Part shown: one piece after another, positions 25,022 to 33,250 of the stretch
Position numbering within the stretch: position 1 is the stretch's first letter
Layout: each line of letters starts with the position of its first letter
From: Alangreenwoodia sp964438605
GTDB lineage: Bacteria; Bacillota; Clostridia; Peptostreptococcales; Anaerovoracaceae
Assembly: GCA_964438605.1 (NCBI GenBank)
Contig: CAYTKT010000015.1
Span: 1-43,100, forward strand
Length of the DNA: 43,100 nt
Direction of reading: 5' to 3'
Translations under genes and position numbers: made by a program
The notes under the pieces: generated by a model
What the model saw: the letters and a program-made list of their open reading frames with translations, nothing else
What the model was told of the DNA's origin: nothing
The model's database searches: none

Positions 25022-25377
25022 GAAATTTCCCTGATAAAAAACCGGCAGCACCCGTGTTTTACACTCCAAGTTCGCCCCTTTCTTCTCCGGCTTCTTCGCT
25101 TCTTAATAAAAACTTCGCCAAATCCAGTATGACGTTTCCGGTTTCGCCAAACTCCTCCGCTTCGGCAGACGCCTAAACCCTGCCTCAAACTACGCGGCTG
25201 TCAGGCAGAAGGACGATTATTATGAAACCCATCTTTTCATTCCAATCCGGATAACGTATATGACAGCCTAGATTTCATTCATGACAATAAGATAATAAAG
25301 ACAGAATCATCCGGTGCAGGAACACGAACCTCATGAAAAAGGCCGGACCCGGACGACGCCAAAAAATTTCACGATTC
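25022..25377. other. spacer between the whiA and cls promoters
   Basis: About 355 nt between divergent promoters. Weakly related TTCGCC-containing segments occur near 25070, 25117 and 25142. No open frame, tRNA or terminator is supported. Confidence 0.35.
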
Positions 25378-25406
25378 GCGACAAAAAACATTCACTGTGA
25401 TATAAT
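25378..25406 (+). promoter_or_regulatory. sigma-A promoter of the cardiolipin synthase gene
   Basis: -10 TATAAT at 25401-25406, 17-nt spacer and a weak -35 GCGACA at 25378-25383. The start site would be near 25413, giving a leader of about 80 nt that contains the hairpin at 25430-25463. Confidence 0.65.
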
Positions 25407-25429
25407 AACTATGTAATAATTCGTTCGCG

Positions 25430-25463
25430 GTGCAGCCGGACTGCAATCATACCGGCTGTGCAC
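25430..25463 (+). other. hairpin in the cls leader
   Basis: GTGC-AGCCGG pairs with CCGGCT-(GT)-GCAC across a 12-nt loop, with a 2-nt bulge, and TTTT follows. It could act as a weak attenuator or protect the mRNA. It sits 27 nt before the cls start codon. Confidence 0.45.
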
Positions 25464-25490
25464 TTTTAACTACAAGAAAGAGGATTTTAT

Positions 25491-27089
25491 ATGAACAGAC
25501 CGAAAAAAATCAGTGAATACGACCTAGACAAAATCAAAGAAGTTCCGAAACGATCTATTTTCCGGCTGGTCTTCAGCCGTATCTTTATTTGCGCCCTACT
25601 GATCTTCTTTCAGATCGGTCTGTTGGCGCTTTTCACCCTCGCATGGGGCGGTCGTCACACGCAGATCTTCTATCTCATCATGATCGTCGTCAGCGCCGTA
25701 ATTTTCATCGTCATATTAAACAGCGAATCGAACCCCACGTACAAAATCGCCTGGATCATTCCCGTAGCATTACTGCCGGTTTTCGGCTCCCTGCTCTATC
25801 TGCTGTCACATTTCAATATCGGCTCAATCACCTCGATAAAGGCGATACGCCAAACGTTGGAAGAAACCGAAGCGTATTCGCACACCGAACCCGATGTCAA
25901 AACAGCGATAGCGTCGCAGAGCAAGCAGATCGCGGCCATCTCCACTTATATCGAAAATGTCGGCGGGTACGCCTCCTACCGAAATTCCGGTATGTCCTAC
26001 TTTCCATTCGGCGAAGACGCATTTCCTGAAATGGTAAAGCAGTTAAAAAAAGCGGAGCACTTTATCTTTCTCGAATATTTTATCGTCAGAGAAGGAATTT
26101 TCTGGAACACTATCCTGGACATTCTCGAAAGCAAGGTCAAAGAAGGTGTCGAAGTACGCATGATGTATGACGACATAGGCTGCATAACGACGCTGCCGCG
26201 CAAATACGACGAACAGTTGACGCGTCTCGGCATTAAAGTACGCGTCTTTGCAAAACTGATGCCCTTCGTTTCTACGCATTACAACAACCGCGATCACAGA
26301 AAAATTCTGGTTGTCGACGGCAAAGTTGCTTTCAGCGGCGGCATCAACCTGGCAGATGAATATATAAATGAAGAAGAACGTTTCGGCCGCTGGAAGGACA
26401 ACTGTTTCATGGTAGAAGGCGACGCTGTCAAAAATTACACACTGATGTTCCTTCAGCTTTGGAACACGTCTGTCCCGCAGCAATCGCGAATTTTTGAGCC
26501 TTATCTGAATATCGACAACACGCGTATTCCGCGTCCCGGCGATGGCTTTATCATTCCTTACGGCGACGGGCCGCATCATCAACAACCGGTAGCACAGAAT
26601 GTTTACCTCGACATTATCAACTCTGCCGTTGACCATATCCACATCATGACGCCGTACCTCGTGCCTGACGACGAAATGCTCAATACGCTGAAGCGCACGT
26701 CGAAAAGCGGAATTGATGTCAGAATTCTGCTGCCGTCTATTCCGGATAAAAAGACGATCAATCTTCTCAGCAAATCCTACTATCCGGAACTGCTGGCTGC
26801 CGGCGTCAAAATCTATGAATACACGCCGGGCTTCATTCATTCAAAGGTGGTCGAGGCGGACGGCAGGCTGGCTGCAGTCGGCACGATTAATCTTGACTTC
26901 CGAAGCCTCTATCTCCATTATGAATGTGCATCCCTGATTTACGCAAATGACGTCCTGCAGGACATCAGCGCTGATTTTCAGCATACTTTTGCGGAATCTC
27001 AGAGAATTACGATGTCGGATTACAAGAAATTGAGTCTATTCAAGCGGTTTTTCGGTAGAGTTCTCCGGATATTTGCGCCGCTCGTATAG
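25491..27089 (+). CDS. cls: cardiolipin synthase (phospholipase D family)
   Basis: Membrane enzyme that joins two phosphatidylglycerol molecules into cardiolipin and glycerol. 532 aa: an N-terminal pair of membrane helices (about 28-53 and 58-77) plus a third hydrophobic stretch (87-107), then two PLD half-domains with the HKD motifs H269-x-K271-x4-D276 and H450-x-K452-x4-D457, each followed by the expected GG or GT and N residues. Length and order are typical of bacterial ClsA-type enzymes. The ATG at 25491 follows AAAGAGGATTTT. It stands alone under its own promoter. Confidence 0.93.
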   Translation: MNRPKKISEYDLDKIKEVPKRSIFRLVFSRIFICALLIFFQIGLLALFTLAWGGRHTQIFYLIMIVVSAVIFIVILNSESNPTYKIAWIIPVALLPVFGSLLYLLSHFNIGSITSIKAIRQTLEETEAYSHTEPDVKTAIASQSKQIAAISTYIENVGGYASYRNSGMSYFPFGEDAFPEMVKQLKKAEHFIFLEYFIVREGIFWNTILDILESKVKEGVEVRMMYDDIGCITTLPRKYDEQLTRLGIKVRVFAKLMPFVSTHYNNRDHRKILVVDGKVAFSGGINLADEYINEEERFGRWKDNCFMVEGDAVKNYTLMFLQLWNTSVPQQSRIFEPYLNIDNTRIPRPGDGFIIPYGDGPHHQQPVAQNVYLDIINSAVDHIHIMTPYLVPDDEMLNTLKRTSKSGIDVRILLPSIPDKKTINLLSKSYYPELLAAGVKIYEYTPGFIHSKVVEADGRLAAVGTINLDFRSLYLHYECASLIYANDVLQDISADFQHTFAESQRITMSDYKKLSLFKRFFGRVLRIFAPLV

Positions 27090-27220
27090 AATCGGCAGAA
27101 CCGCGCCAGAGCAGAACCATGCCGGAAATGCGCGGGTCGGCAACTCATCGCGTCAAACCTGTCAGCCCTCAAATTATATTATTTTTTGAAATCTATAAAA
27201 CATATCTAAAATATTTATAT

Positions 27221-27278
27221 AAAGCATCTGTTTGAATGACCCCTTTAACAAGGCGCGTATCAAAACGACAGATGCTTT
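27221..27278. repeat. 58-nt stem-loop downstream of cls
   Basis: AAAGCATCTGT (27221-27231) and ACAGATGCTTT (27268-27278) pair perfectly over 11 bp. The loop contains a small inner stem CCTT-TAAC-AAGG, and TCCTTTT follows on the plus strand. It could be a long-loop terminator for cls or a small structured RNA. The rest of 27090-27432 holds the marR promoter and operator and no other gene. Confidence 0.5.
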
Positions 27279-27328
27279 CCTTTTGGAGCAAAGAAAGGAA
27301 AAAAATGATATTCGTAGGGACCGCCGCA

Positions 27329-27354
27329 AATATTTACAGGTACCTGTAAATATT
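27329..27354. promoter_or_regulatory. 26-bp perfect palindrome, candidate MarR operator
   Basis: The half-site AATATTTACAGGT (27329-27341) is exactly mirrored at 27342-27354. It ends 2 nt upstream of the -35 box of the promoter that drives marR. Symmetry, length and position fit a site for the MarR dimer encoded next door (autoregulation), although repressing MarR sites usually overlap the -35/-10 region. Confidence 0.75.
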
Positions 27355-27356
27355 GC

Positions 27357-27385
27357 TTGACAAATATAAAAGGTCCCCGTATTAT
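27357..27385 (+). promoter_or_regulatory. sigma-A promoter of marR
   Basis: Perfect -35 TTGACA (27357-27362), 17-nt spacer, -10 TATTAT (27380-27385). The predicted start near 27392 leaves a leader of about 40 nt before the ATG at 27433. Confidence 0.85.
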
Positions 27386-27432
27386 TTTTATATTGAATAG
27401 ACGTGGTAAAAATTGGAGAGGAAAAAATCACA

Positions 27433-27981
27433 ATGAATGAAACATACACTGAACTTTACGAAAAACTGGCCCGGGTTGTGTGGCTTCTGCATCAACAGCG
27501 TATGATCACAATGATGAATTGCGGCCCGTTCGCCGATGTCAGCCGCGGACAGGGCCGCGTTCTTGCCATGCTGAAAATCCAGCCTGAGATCAGTACGAAA
27601 GATCTTGCGTATCTGCTGGATATCCGACAGCAGTCGTTAAACGAACTCCTGAACAAAATGGAAAAAGGCGGCTATGTAGAACGCCGACCGTCCAAAAAAG
27701 ACAGGCGTGTTATGATCATTCATCTGACGGAAAAGGGCAGAAACACGGAGCAGCCGAAAACGGATATTCCTGACATTTTCGAATGTCTGAAGGACGAAGA
27801 ACTGACAACATTCGGCGGATATCTCGACCGGATTATTGACGCTCTCGAAGAAAAATCCGGCATTACAGCCCGTGCAATGGATGAATGGGTCGAAAAAATC
27901 AAAAGATGCATGGGCAGCGAACACAACGAGCGTATGGCACGAATGTTCGTCGGAAGGATGAATTCCCGCTTTTTCGGGTAA
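27433..27981 (+). CDS. MarR-family transcriptional regulator
   Basis: 182 aa winged-helix dimer. The DNA-binding part is clear: SRGQGRVLAMLKIQPEISTKDLAYLLDIRQQSLNELLNKMEKGGYVER, then the wing RPSKKDRRVMIIHLTEKG. The C-terminal dimer helices are longer than average. The ATG at 27433 is chosen because GGAGAGG precedes it; a GTG ten codons upstream would leave hardly any leader. A multidrug-type exporter lies downstream on the same strand, which is the usual MarR context, but a 638-nt gap means it is probably a separate transcript. Ligand unknown. Confidence 0.88.
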   Translation: MNETYTELYEKLARVVWLLHQQRMITMMNCGPFADVSRGQGRVLAMLKIQPEISTKDLAYLLDIRQQSLNELLNKMEKGGYVERRPSKKDRRVMIIHLTEKGRNTEQPKTDIPDIFECLKDEELTTFGGYLDRIIDALEEKSGITARAMDEWVEKIKRCMGSEHNERMARMFVGRMNSRFFG

Positions 27982-28619
27982 TTCGGGTAAATTGAAGCTT
28001 TCTCATGCCATGATTTCGATTTCGGGAAAACCTGTCTGAAAATTCAAAAGTCAATTTTTAAGGGAGAGGATAGCGTCAGTACAACGTCAAAAATGAAAAG
28101 TAAACTGGTCTCCGAAAATGATTCTGCGATTCGTTTAGAAACGAAAGTGGAAAATGATGACCAGCGAGATTAGTTTTCGGACAATCTGAGGAGAAACAGG
28201 AAAATAAAACAGAAAGAAAACGCGACGAAAGTGAAAATAATGGGAAAAAGAAAACGAAAAAAGCAAAGATTACGATTAAGAGATAAACAATTAACAAAAA
28301 CATAAAGTCGAATCGAATAAATTATAACATTTTCCGGTTTTAGATAATATATAATCGGATTATTAGCAACTAATTGTAATTATTGATAAAAAATAAATCA
28401 AATATAATTATATATCATATATTATAAACACTACTATATTGTTGTGTTTTATCTATTTATATGTAGATATTCCGGAATAAGCAGAATTTCAATTCATTCA
28501 TGAGAGGAAGCAGTGTATTGTTAATGACAGCTGACGAATAGACTGCATATTGTTGTCCCACTTTGCAAAATGTGTATTCTGCTCATTTCTGATATAAATA
28601 TAAAAAAGGAGATGATATT
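27982..28619. other. A+T-rich spacer between marR and the ABC exporter
   Basis: 638 nt. The part from 28300 to 28480 is extremely A+T-rich and contains many TATAAT-like words, so several promoters are possible but none stands out. A 26-codon plus-strand frame (28093-28173) lacks a close ribosome site. No copy of the marR palindrome is present, so direct MarR control of the exporter is not shown by the sequence. Confidence 0.4.
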
Positions 28620-31298
28620 TTGATTAAACTTTTCAGGTATCTCGCCGGTCACAAACTGGCGGTGCTCCTGATCCTTCTCCTGCTCATAGTCCAGGCGTGG
28701 TGTGACCTGTCGCTGCCCGAATATACGTCGAACATTGTCGACATCGGCATCCAACAGGGCGGTATCGAAAACGCTACGCCAGAGCAGATCAGTAAATCGT
28801 CTTTTGACGATCTGAGTATCTTCCTGACAGGAGAAGAAACGAGCCTTTTTCTTGACAGTTACGATCTGTCTGACGAAGCGAACGCCGGTTCGGTCAACGG
28901 TCCGGTGTATCAGATCAACAGCCGCGGCCGTGACCGGAGCAATGAACTCAGTGATATTCTGTCACTCCCGATGGCCATGATCGTTTCGATTGAAAGCGGT
29001 TGGAATTCGGATGCGACAGGCAACAACACGTCCGGAGTTTCCGGTACAGATAATGCTGCTTATGATGACCAGACTTCCGTCACTGCCGATTTGAGCGCAT
29101 TGTCCGGGAACGACAATGCCACTTCTGACGGTCGTCTCTCCAATATCGTTGATCTGACCGCATTTTCCGGCTCTGACAGCACTTCTCCCGGTGATCCCAC
29201 TTCCGGTACGCCTGATTCAGGCGCCCTGGCCGGTACTGACAGCGCTGCGACGCTCAATCTTCTGCGCTCCATGAAAGCTTCCGGTGCGCTTACCGACGAA
29301 ATGATCGAAGACCTGCGTGAAAACGCAAAATCTCAGATGGGTGACTTCAGCGATTCCATCATTCCCCAGGCTGCGCTCACTTACGTAAATGCAGAGTACG
29401 AATCTCTCGGCGTGGATACAGATGCGATCCAGCGCTCCTACCTGCTGCGCACAGGCGGCATCATGCTGCTTTACTCCCTGATGATGACGCTGACAGCTAT
29501 CGTTATTTCTCTGATCGCCGCACGCACCTCCGCCTCCATCGGCCGTGAGCTGCGCAGCAGCGTTTTTCGGAAAGTTTTAACATTTTCCGGCAGAGAAACA
29601 GAACAATTTTCCACCGCATCACTGATTACGCGAAGCACAAACGACATTCAGCAGGTTCAGATGGTTTCCGTAATGCTGCTGCGGATGGTTCTTTACGCGC
29701 CCGTCCTCGGCATCGGCGGCATCCTCAAAGTCGCCGGCACGAAAACAGGTATGTCGTGGATCATCGCCGTAGGCGTCGCCGCCATCATCCTGCTCGTAAT
29801 CTGTCTGATGTCTGTCGCTTTGCCGAAATTTAAAATACTTCAGTCACTGATCGACAGATTGAATCTCGTATCAAGGGAAATTCTTACAGGAATTCCTGTG
29901 ATCCGCGCTTTCAGCCGTGAAAAATACGAAGAAGCAAGATTTGACGACGCCAACCGCAAACTGATGAAAACGCAGCTCTTTACAAACCGAGTCATGACAG
30001 TCATGATGCCGGCAATGATGCTGATTATGAACGGCATCTCTGTTCTGATCGTATGGCAGGGCGCAAAAGGCGTCGATCTCGGAAAGCTTCAGGTCGGTGA
30101 TATGATCGCATTCATCACTTACACAATACTGATCGTCACTTCGTTCCTGATGCTGACGATGATCTCTATCATGCTGCCGCGTGCAGGCGTCGCAGCAGCA
30201 AGAATCGACGAAATACTCCAGACCCGGCCGGCCATTGAGGACGCTGAAACTGTCAGGGATGACGAGTTATGGACTCCCAAAACAGATGCGTCCGCATCTG
30301 TTTTGGGCACTGACCGCACATCCGGCTCATCCGCCACAGCTTCAGCCGCGGAAGATTTCTCCATCCATTCCAGCGATGCGTCTTTCAATCAATCTGTCCA
30401 CCAGGGCGGTGAAATCGCATTCCGGAATGTATCTTTCCGCTATCCGGACGCGCACAGAAATTCACTGGATAATATTACATTTACTGCCGAACCTGGCAAA
30501 ACGACAGCCGTTATTGGCAGCACCGGTTCCGGAAAATCAACAATCCTGAACCTGCTTCTGCGTTTTTATGATGTCACCGAAGGCAGCATTACGCTTGACG
30601 GTATCGATATCCGCGAAATTTCTCAGAAAAAACTGAGAGACACCATCGGCTACGTGCCACAGAAGGGAATTCTTTTTTCCGGCACAATCGAGTCAAACCT
30701 TAAATTTGGCGGCAATATAAGCGATGACGCGATGAAGCGCGCCGCACGAATCGCCCAGGCTTCCGATTTTATCGAAGAAAAAGAAGACGGCTACCAGTCG
30801 GCCGTCGCACAGGACGGCACAAACGTGTCGGGCGGCCAGCGCCAGCGCCTCGCAATCGCCCGGGCCATCGCGAAGAACCCGCGGATTTTCCTGTTTGACG
30901 ACAGTTTCTCTGCTCTCGATTATAAGACGGACGCCGCTTTGCGCCGCGCCCTGAGTGAAGAAATTTCAGATGTGACTAAAATCATAGTCGCGCAGCGAAT
31001 CAGCACCATCATGACTGCCGATCAGATTATTGTTCTCGATGAAGGAAAAATCGCCGGCATCGGCACACACAGCGAACTGATGGAATCCTGCACCGCTTAC
31101 CGCGAAATCGCGCAGTCGCAGTTTTCCTCTGCAGAACAGAGAATGGACGCAAAGCTCGCAGAAAATCCATCTTCTGTAAATTCAGATTCGGAAAATCCAT
31201 CCGTGGAAAATCCGTCTGATATGAATTCATCCGTTAAAAATTCAGATTCGGAAAATTCAGCTGGAAATTCAAAGAAAGGAGGGCGCCGTCATGAGTAA
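28620..31298 (+). CDS. ABC exporter subunit with degenerate ATPase site (heterodimer partner 1)
   Basis: 892 aa membrane ABC protein starting at TTG (28620) with AAGGAG 8 nt upstream. Domain order: membrane domain (1-535), linker (536-592), ATPase (593-830), hydrophilic tail (840-892). Motifs: Walker A GSTGSGKS (633-640), signature VSGGQ (736-740), Walker B FLFDD (757-761) with Asp instead of the catalytic Glu, and Gln792 instead of the switch His (VAQRIST). Asp and Gln at these places mark the non-hydrolytic member of heterodimeric exporters such as TM287/288 or BmrCD. The protein is about 300 aa longer than usual because of a large loop insert after helix 1, a Ser/Thr-rich linker and an Asn/Ser-rich repeated tail. 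Substrate unknown. Confidence 0.92.
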   Translation: MIKLFRYLAGHKLAVLLILLLLIVQAWCDLSLPEYTSNIVDIGIQQGGIENATPEQISKSSFDDLSIFLTGEETSLFLDSYDLSDEANAGSVNGPVYQINSRGRDRSNELSDILSLPMAMIVSIESGWNSDATGNNTSGVSGTDNAAYDDQTSVTADLSALSGNDNATSDGRLSNIVDLTAFSGSDSTSPGDPTSGTPDSGALAGTDSAATLNLLRSMKASGALTDEMIEDLRENAKSQMGDFSDSIIPQAALTYVNAEYESLGVDTDAIQRSYLLRTGGIMLLYSLMMTLTAIVISLIAARTSASIGRELRSSVFRKVLTFSGRETEQFSTASLITRSTNDIQQVQMVSVMLLRMVLYAPVLGIGGILKVAGTKTGMSWIIAVGVAAIILLVICLMSVALPKFKILQSLIDRLNLVSREILTGIPVIRAFSREKYEEARFDDANRKLMKTQLFTNRVMTVMMPAMMLIMNGISVLIVWQGAKGVDLGKLQVGDMIAFITYTILIVTSFLMLTMISIMLPRAGVAAARIDEILQTRPAIEDAETVRDDELWTPKTDASASVLGTDRTSGSSATASAAEDFSIHSSDASFNQSVHQGGEIAFRNVSFRYPDAHRNSLDNITFTAEPGKTTAVIGSTGSGKSTILNLLLRFYDVTEGSITLDGIDIREISQKKLRDTIGYVPQKGILFSGTIESNLKFGGNISDDAMKRAARIAQASDFIEEKEDGYQSAVAQDGTNVSGGQRQRLAIARAIAKNPRIFLFDDSFSALDYKTDAALRRALSEEISDVTKIIVAQRISTIMTADQIIVLDEGKIAGIGTHSELMESCTAYREIAQSQFSSAEQRMDAKLAENPSSVNSDSENPSVENPSDMNSSVKNSDSENSAGNSKKGGRRHE
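29040..29250 (+). repeat. 63-nt (21-aa) tandem repeats in the exporter loop
   Basis: Units begin at residues 141 (SGTDNAAYDD), 162 (SGNDNATSDG), 183 (SGSDSTSPGD) and, partially, 204 (AGTDSAAT), exactly 21 residues apart. They lie in the extracytoplasmic loop after the first membrane helix and are rich in Ser, Asp, Thr and Gly. Confidence 0.8.
30276..30307. repeat. 32-nt near-perfect DNA palindrome inside the exporter gene
   Basis: CCCAAAACAGATGCG (30276-30290) is exactly mirrored by CGCATCTGTTTTGGG (30293-30307) around TC. It encodes the linker residues PKTDASASVLG between membrane and ATPase domains. No T run follows, so it is not a terminator. Confidence 0.7.
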
Positions 31299-33141
31299 TA
31301 CTTCTGATACAAATATACACAGACCGACGAGACGCGGACGCGGCCCGATGGCATTTCAGAAACCGAAAGACTTCAAGGGATCCTTCCGCAAACTCGTCCA
31401 TTACAGCGCACCCTACCGTATTCCGATTCTTGCTGTCATTATATTTGCCGTTTTCAGTACAGTATTCAGCATCGTCGGCCCGAAAGTTCTGAGCAAAGCA
31501 ACGACTGAGATATTCACGGGCCTGATGGCAAAACTCGGCGGTACAGGCGGTATCGACTTTACGAAAATCGGTCAGATTCTGCTCGTCGTCCTTTTTCTCT
31601 ATATCGTCAGTTCCGTCTTTTCTTTCCTTCAGGGCTGGCTGATGAGCGGAGTGACGCAAAAAATCTGTTTCCGGATGCGCCGCGAAATCTCTGAAAAAAT
31701 CAATCGTATGCCGATGAAATATTTTGAATCAAAAACAGTCGGCGAAGTTCTTTCGCGCATCACCAACGACGTAGATACTCTCGGACAGAGCCTCAACCAG
31801 AGCATCACCCAACTGATCACCTCCGTTTGCACCGTCGTGGGTATCATTATCATCATGCTGACGATTCACCCGCTGATGACGCTGATTGCCGTCCTCGTAA
31901 TTCCGCTGTCAGTCCTCGTCATGGGGCTTGTTATCAAGTTCTCACAGAAATATTTCAGGGCTCAGCAAAAATACCTGGGAATTATCAACGGCCAAGTGGA
32001 AGAAACTTTCAGCGGCCAGGACGTCATTCGTGCTTTTAACCGGGAAGACACCGTGATCCGTGAATTTGACGAAACGAACGGTGTTCTCTACGAATCCGCC
32101 TGGAAATCCCAGTTCTTTGCCGGCCTGATGCAGCCTGTCATGAACATGATCGGCAACTTCGGCTACGTAGCAGTTGCCGTCAGCGGCAGTATATTTGCTG
32201 TCCGTGGAATCATCACAGTCGGTGACATTCAGGCATTTATCCAGTATGTCCGCAATCTGACTCAGCCGATTTCCATATTCGCCCAGGTTTCAAATATGCT
32301 TCAGTCCATGGCAGCGGCAGCGGAACGAATTTTTGAATTCCTTGAGGAAGAAGAAGAAATCCCTGAAAACGACGGTTCCTTCCATCCTGCCGACTTCAAA
32401 GGAAACGTCACATTCGACCACGTCAGATTCGGATACGATCCTGAAAAAATCATCATTAAGGACTTCTGTTCCGACATCAAAGCCGGACAGACTGTGGCAA
32501 TCGTCGGTCCGACGGGGGCCGGCAAAACGACACTCGTCAAGCTGCTGATGCGGTTTTATGACATTCAAAGCGGTTCCATCCGCATTGACGGTCGCGACAT
32601 CCGCGATCTGCGCCGCAGTGATCTGCGCAGTCTGTTTGGCATGGTCCTCCAGGACACATGGCTTTTTAAAGGCACTATCATGGAAAACATCCGCTACGGT
32701 CGGATTGATGCCACCGACGAAGAAGTCATTGCAGCCGCAAAGGCCGCAAAAGCCCATCATTTCATCGAAACACTGCCTGGCGGCTATCAGATGGAACTTA
32801 ACGAAGACGCAGGAAACATTTCTCAGGGGCAGCGCCAGCTTCTGACGATCGCCCGCGCAATTCTCGCTGACAGTCCCGTTATGATCCTCGACGAAGCGAC
32901 GAGTTCCGTCGACACGCGCACCGAAGTCAGAATCCAGCAGGCAATGAACAACCTGATGAAAGGACGCACCAGTTTTGTCATCGCCCATCGTTTATCTACG
33001 ATACGTGATGCCGACATCATCCTTGTTATTAACAACGGTGACATTATCGAACAGGGCAGCCACGACGAACTTCTGGCCCGCGGCGGTTTCTATGCCGATC
33101 TTTACAACTCGCAGTTTGAAAATGCCCAGGAGGAAGATTAA
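31291..33141 (+). CDS. ABC exporter subunit with catalytic ATPase site (heterodimer partner 2)
   Basis: 616 aa. Six membrane helices (about 40-340) precede an ATPase with Walker A GPTGAGKT (406-413), Walker B MILDE with catalytic E535, and switch His566 (IAHRLST). Its signature is ISQGQ (510-514) instead of LSGGQ. With partner 1 this gives one canonical site (partner 2 Walker motifs with partner 1 VSGGQ) and one degenerate site, the standard design of asymmetric exporters. The ATG at 31291 overlaps the end of partner 1 by 8 nt behind AAAGGAGGG, so the two are coupled. Multidrug export is the usual family role; the substrate cannot be told. Confidence 0.94.
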   Translation: MSNTSDTNIHRPTRRGRGPMAFQKPKDFKGSFRKLVHYSAPYRIPILAVIIFAVFSTVFSIVGPKVLSKATTEIFTGLMAKLGGTGGIDFTKIGQILLVVLFLYIVSSVFSFLQGWLMSGVTQKICFRMRREISEKINRMPMKYFESKTVGEVLSRITNDVDTLGQSLNQSITQLITSVCTVVGIIIIMLTIHPLMTLIAVLVIPLSVLVMGLVIKFSQKYFRAQQKYLGIINGQVEETFSGQDVIRAFNREDTVIREFDETNGVLYESAWKSQFFAGLMQPVMNMIGNFGYVAVAVSGSIFAVRGIITVGDIQAFIQYVRNLTQPISIFAQVSNMLQSMAAAAERIFEFLEEEEEIPENDGSFHPADFKGNVTFDHVRFGYDPEKIIIKDFCSDIKAGQTVAIVGPTGAGKTTLVKLLMRFYDIQSGSIRIDGRDIRDLRRSDLRSLFGMVLQDTWLFKGTIMENIRYGRIDATDEEVIAAAKAAKAHHFIETLPGGYQMELNEDAGNISQGQRQLLTIARAILADSPVMILDEATSSVDTRTEVRIQQAMNNLMKGRTSFVIAHRLSTIRDADIILVINNGDIIEQGSHDELLARGGFYADLYNSQFENAQEED

Positions 33142-33172
33142 GTTTACAACATAAAAATTAAATAATAGAAAT

Positions 33173-33225
33173 AAAAATACGGCCCTCCACGGAATGAATT
33201 CCATTCCGTGGAGGGCCGTATTTTT
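33173..33225. terminator. bidirectional intrinsic terminator
   Basis: A perfect 24-bp stem (33173-33196 with 33202-33225, core ACGGCCCTCCACGGAATG) has a 5-nt loop and runs of T on both exits. It separates the convergent exporter and dipeptidase genes. Confidence 0.93.
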
Positions 33226-33250
33226 ATTTCTTCTATTCTTCCAGTCTTTG

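Noticed and set aside
24743..25069. 108-codon minus-strand ORF in the whiA leader
   Set aside because: Composition is Gly/Lys/Cys-rich from the 50-nt repeat, there is no ribosome site, and the whiA promoter lies inside it.
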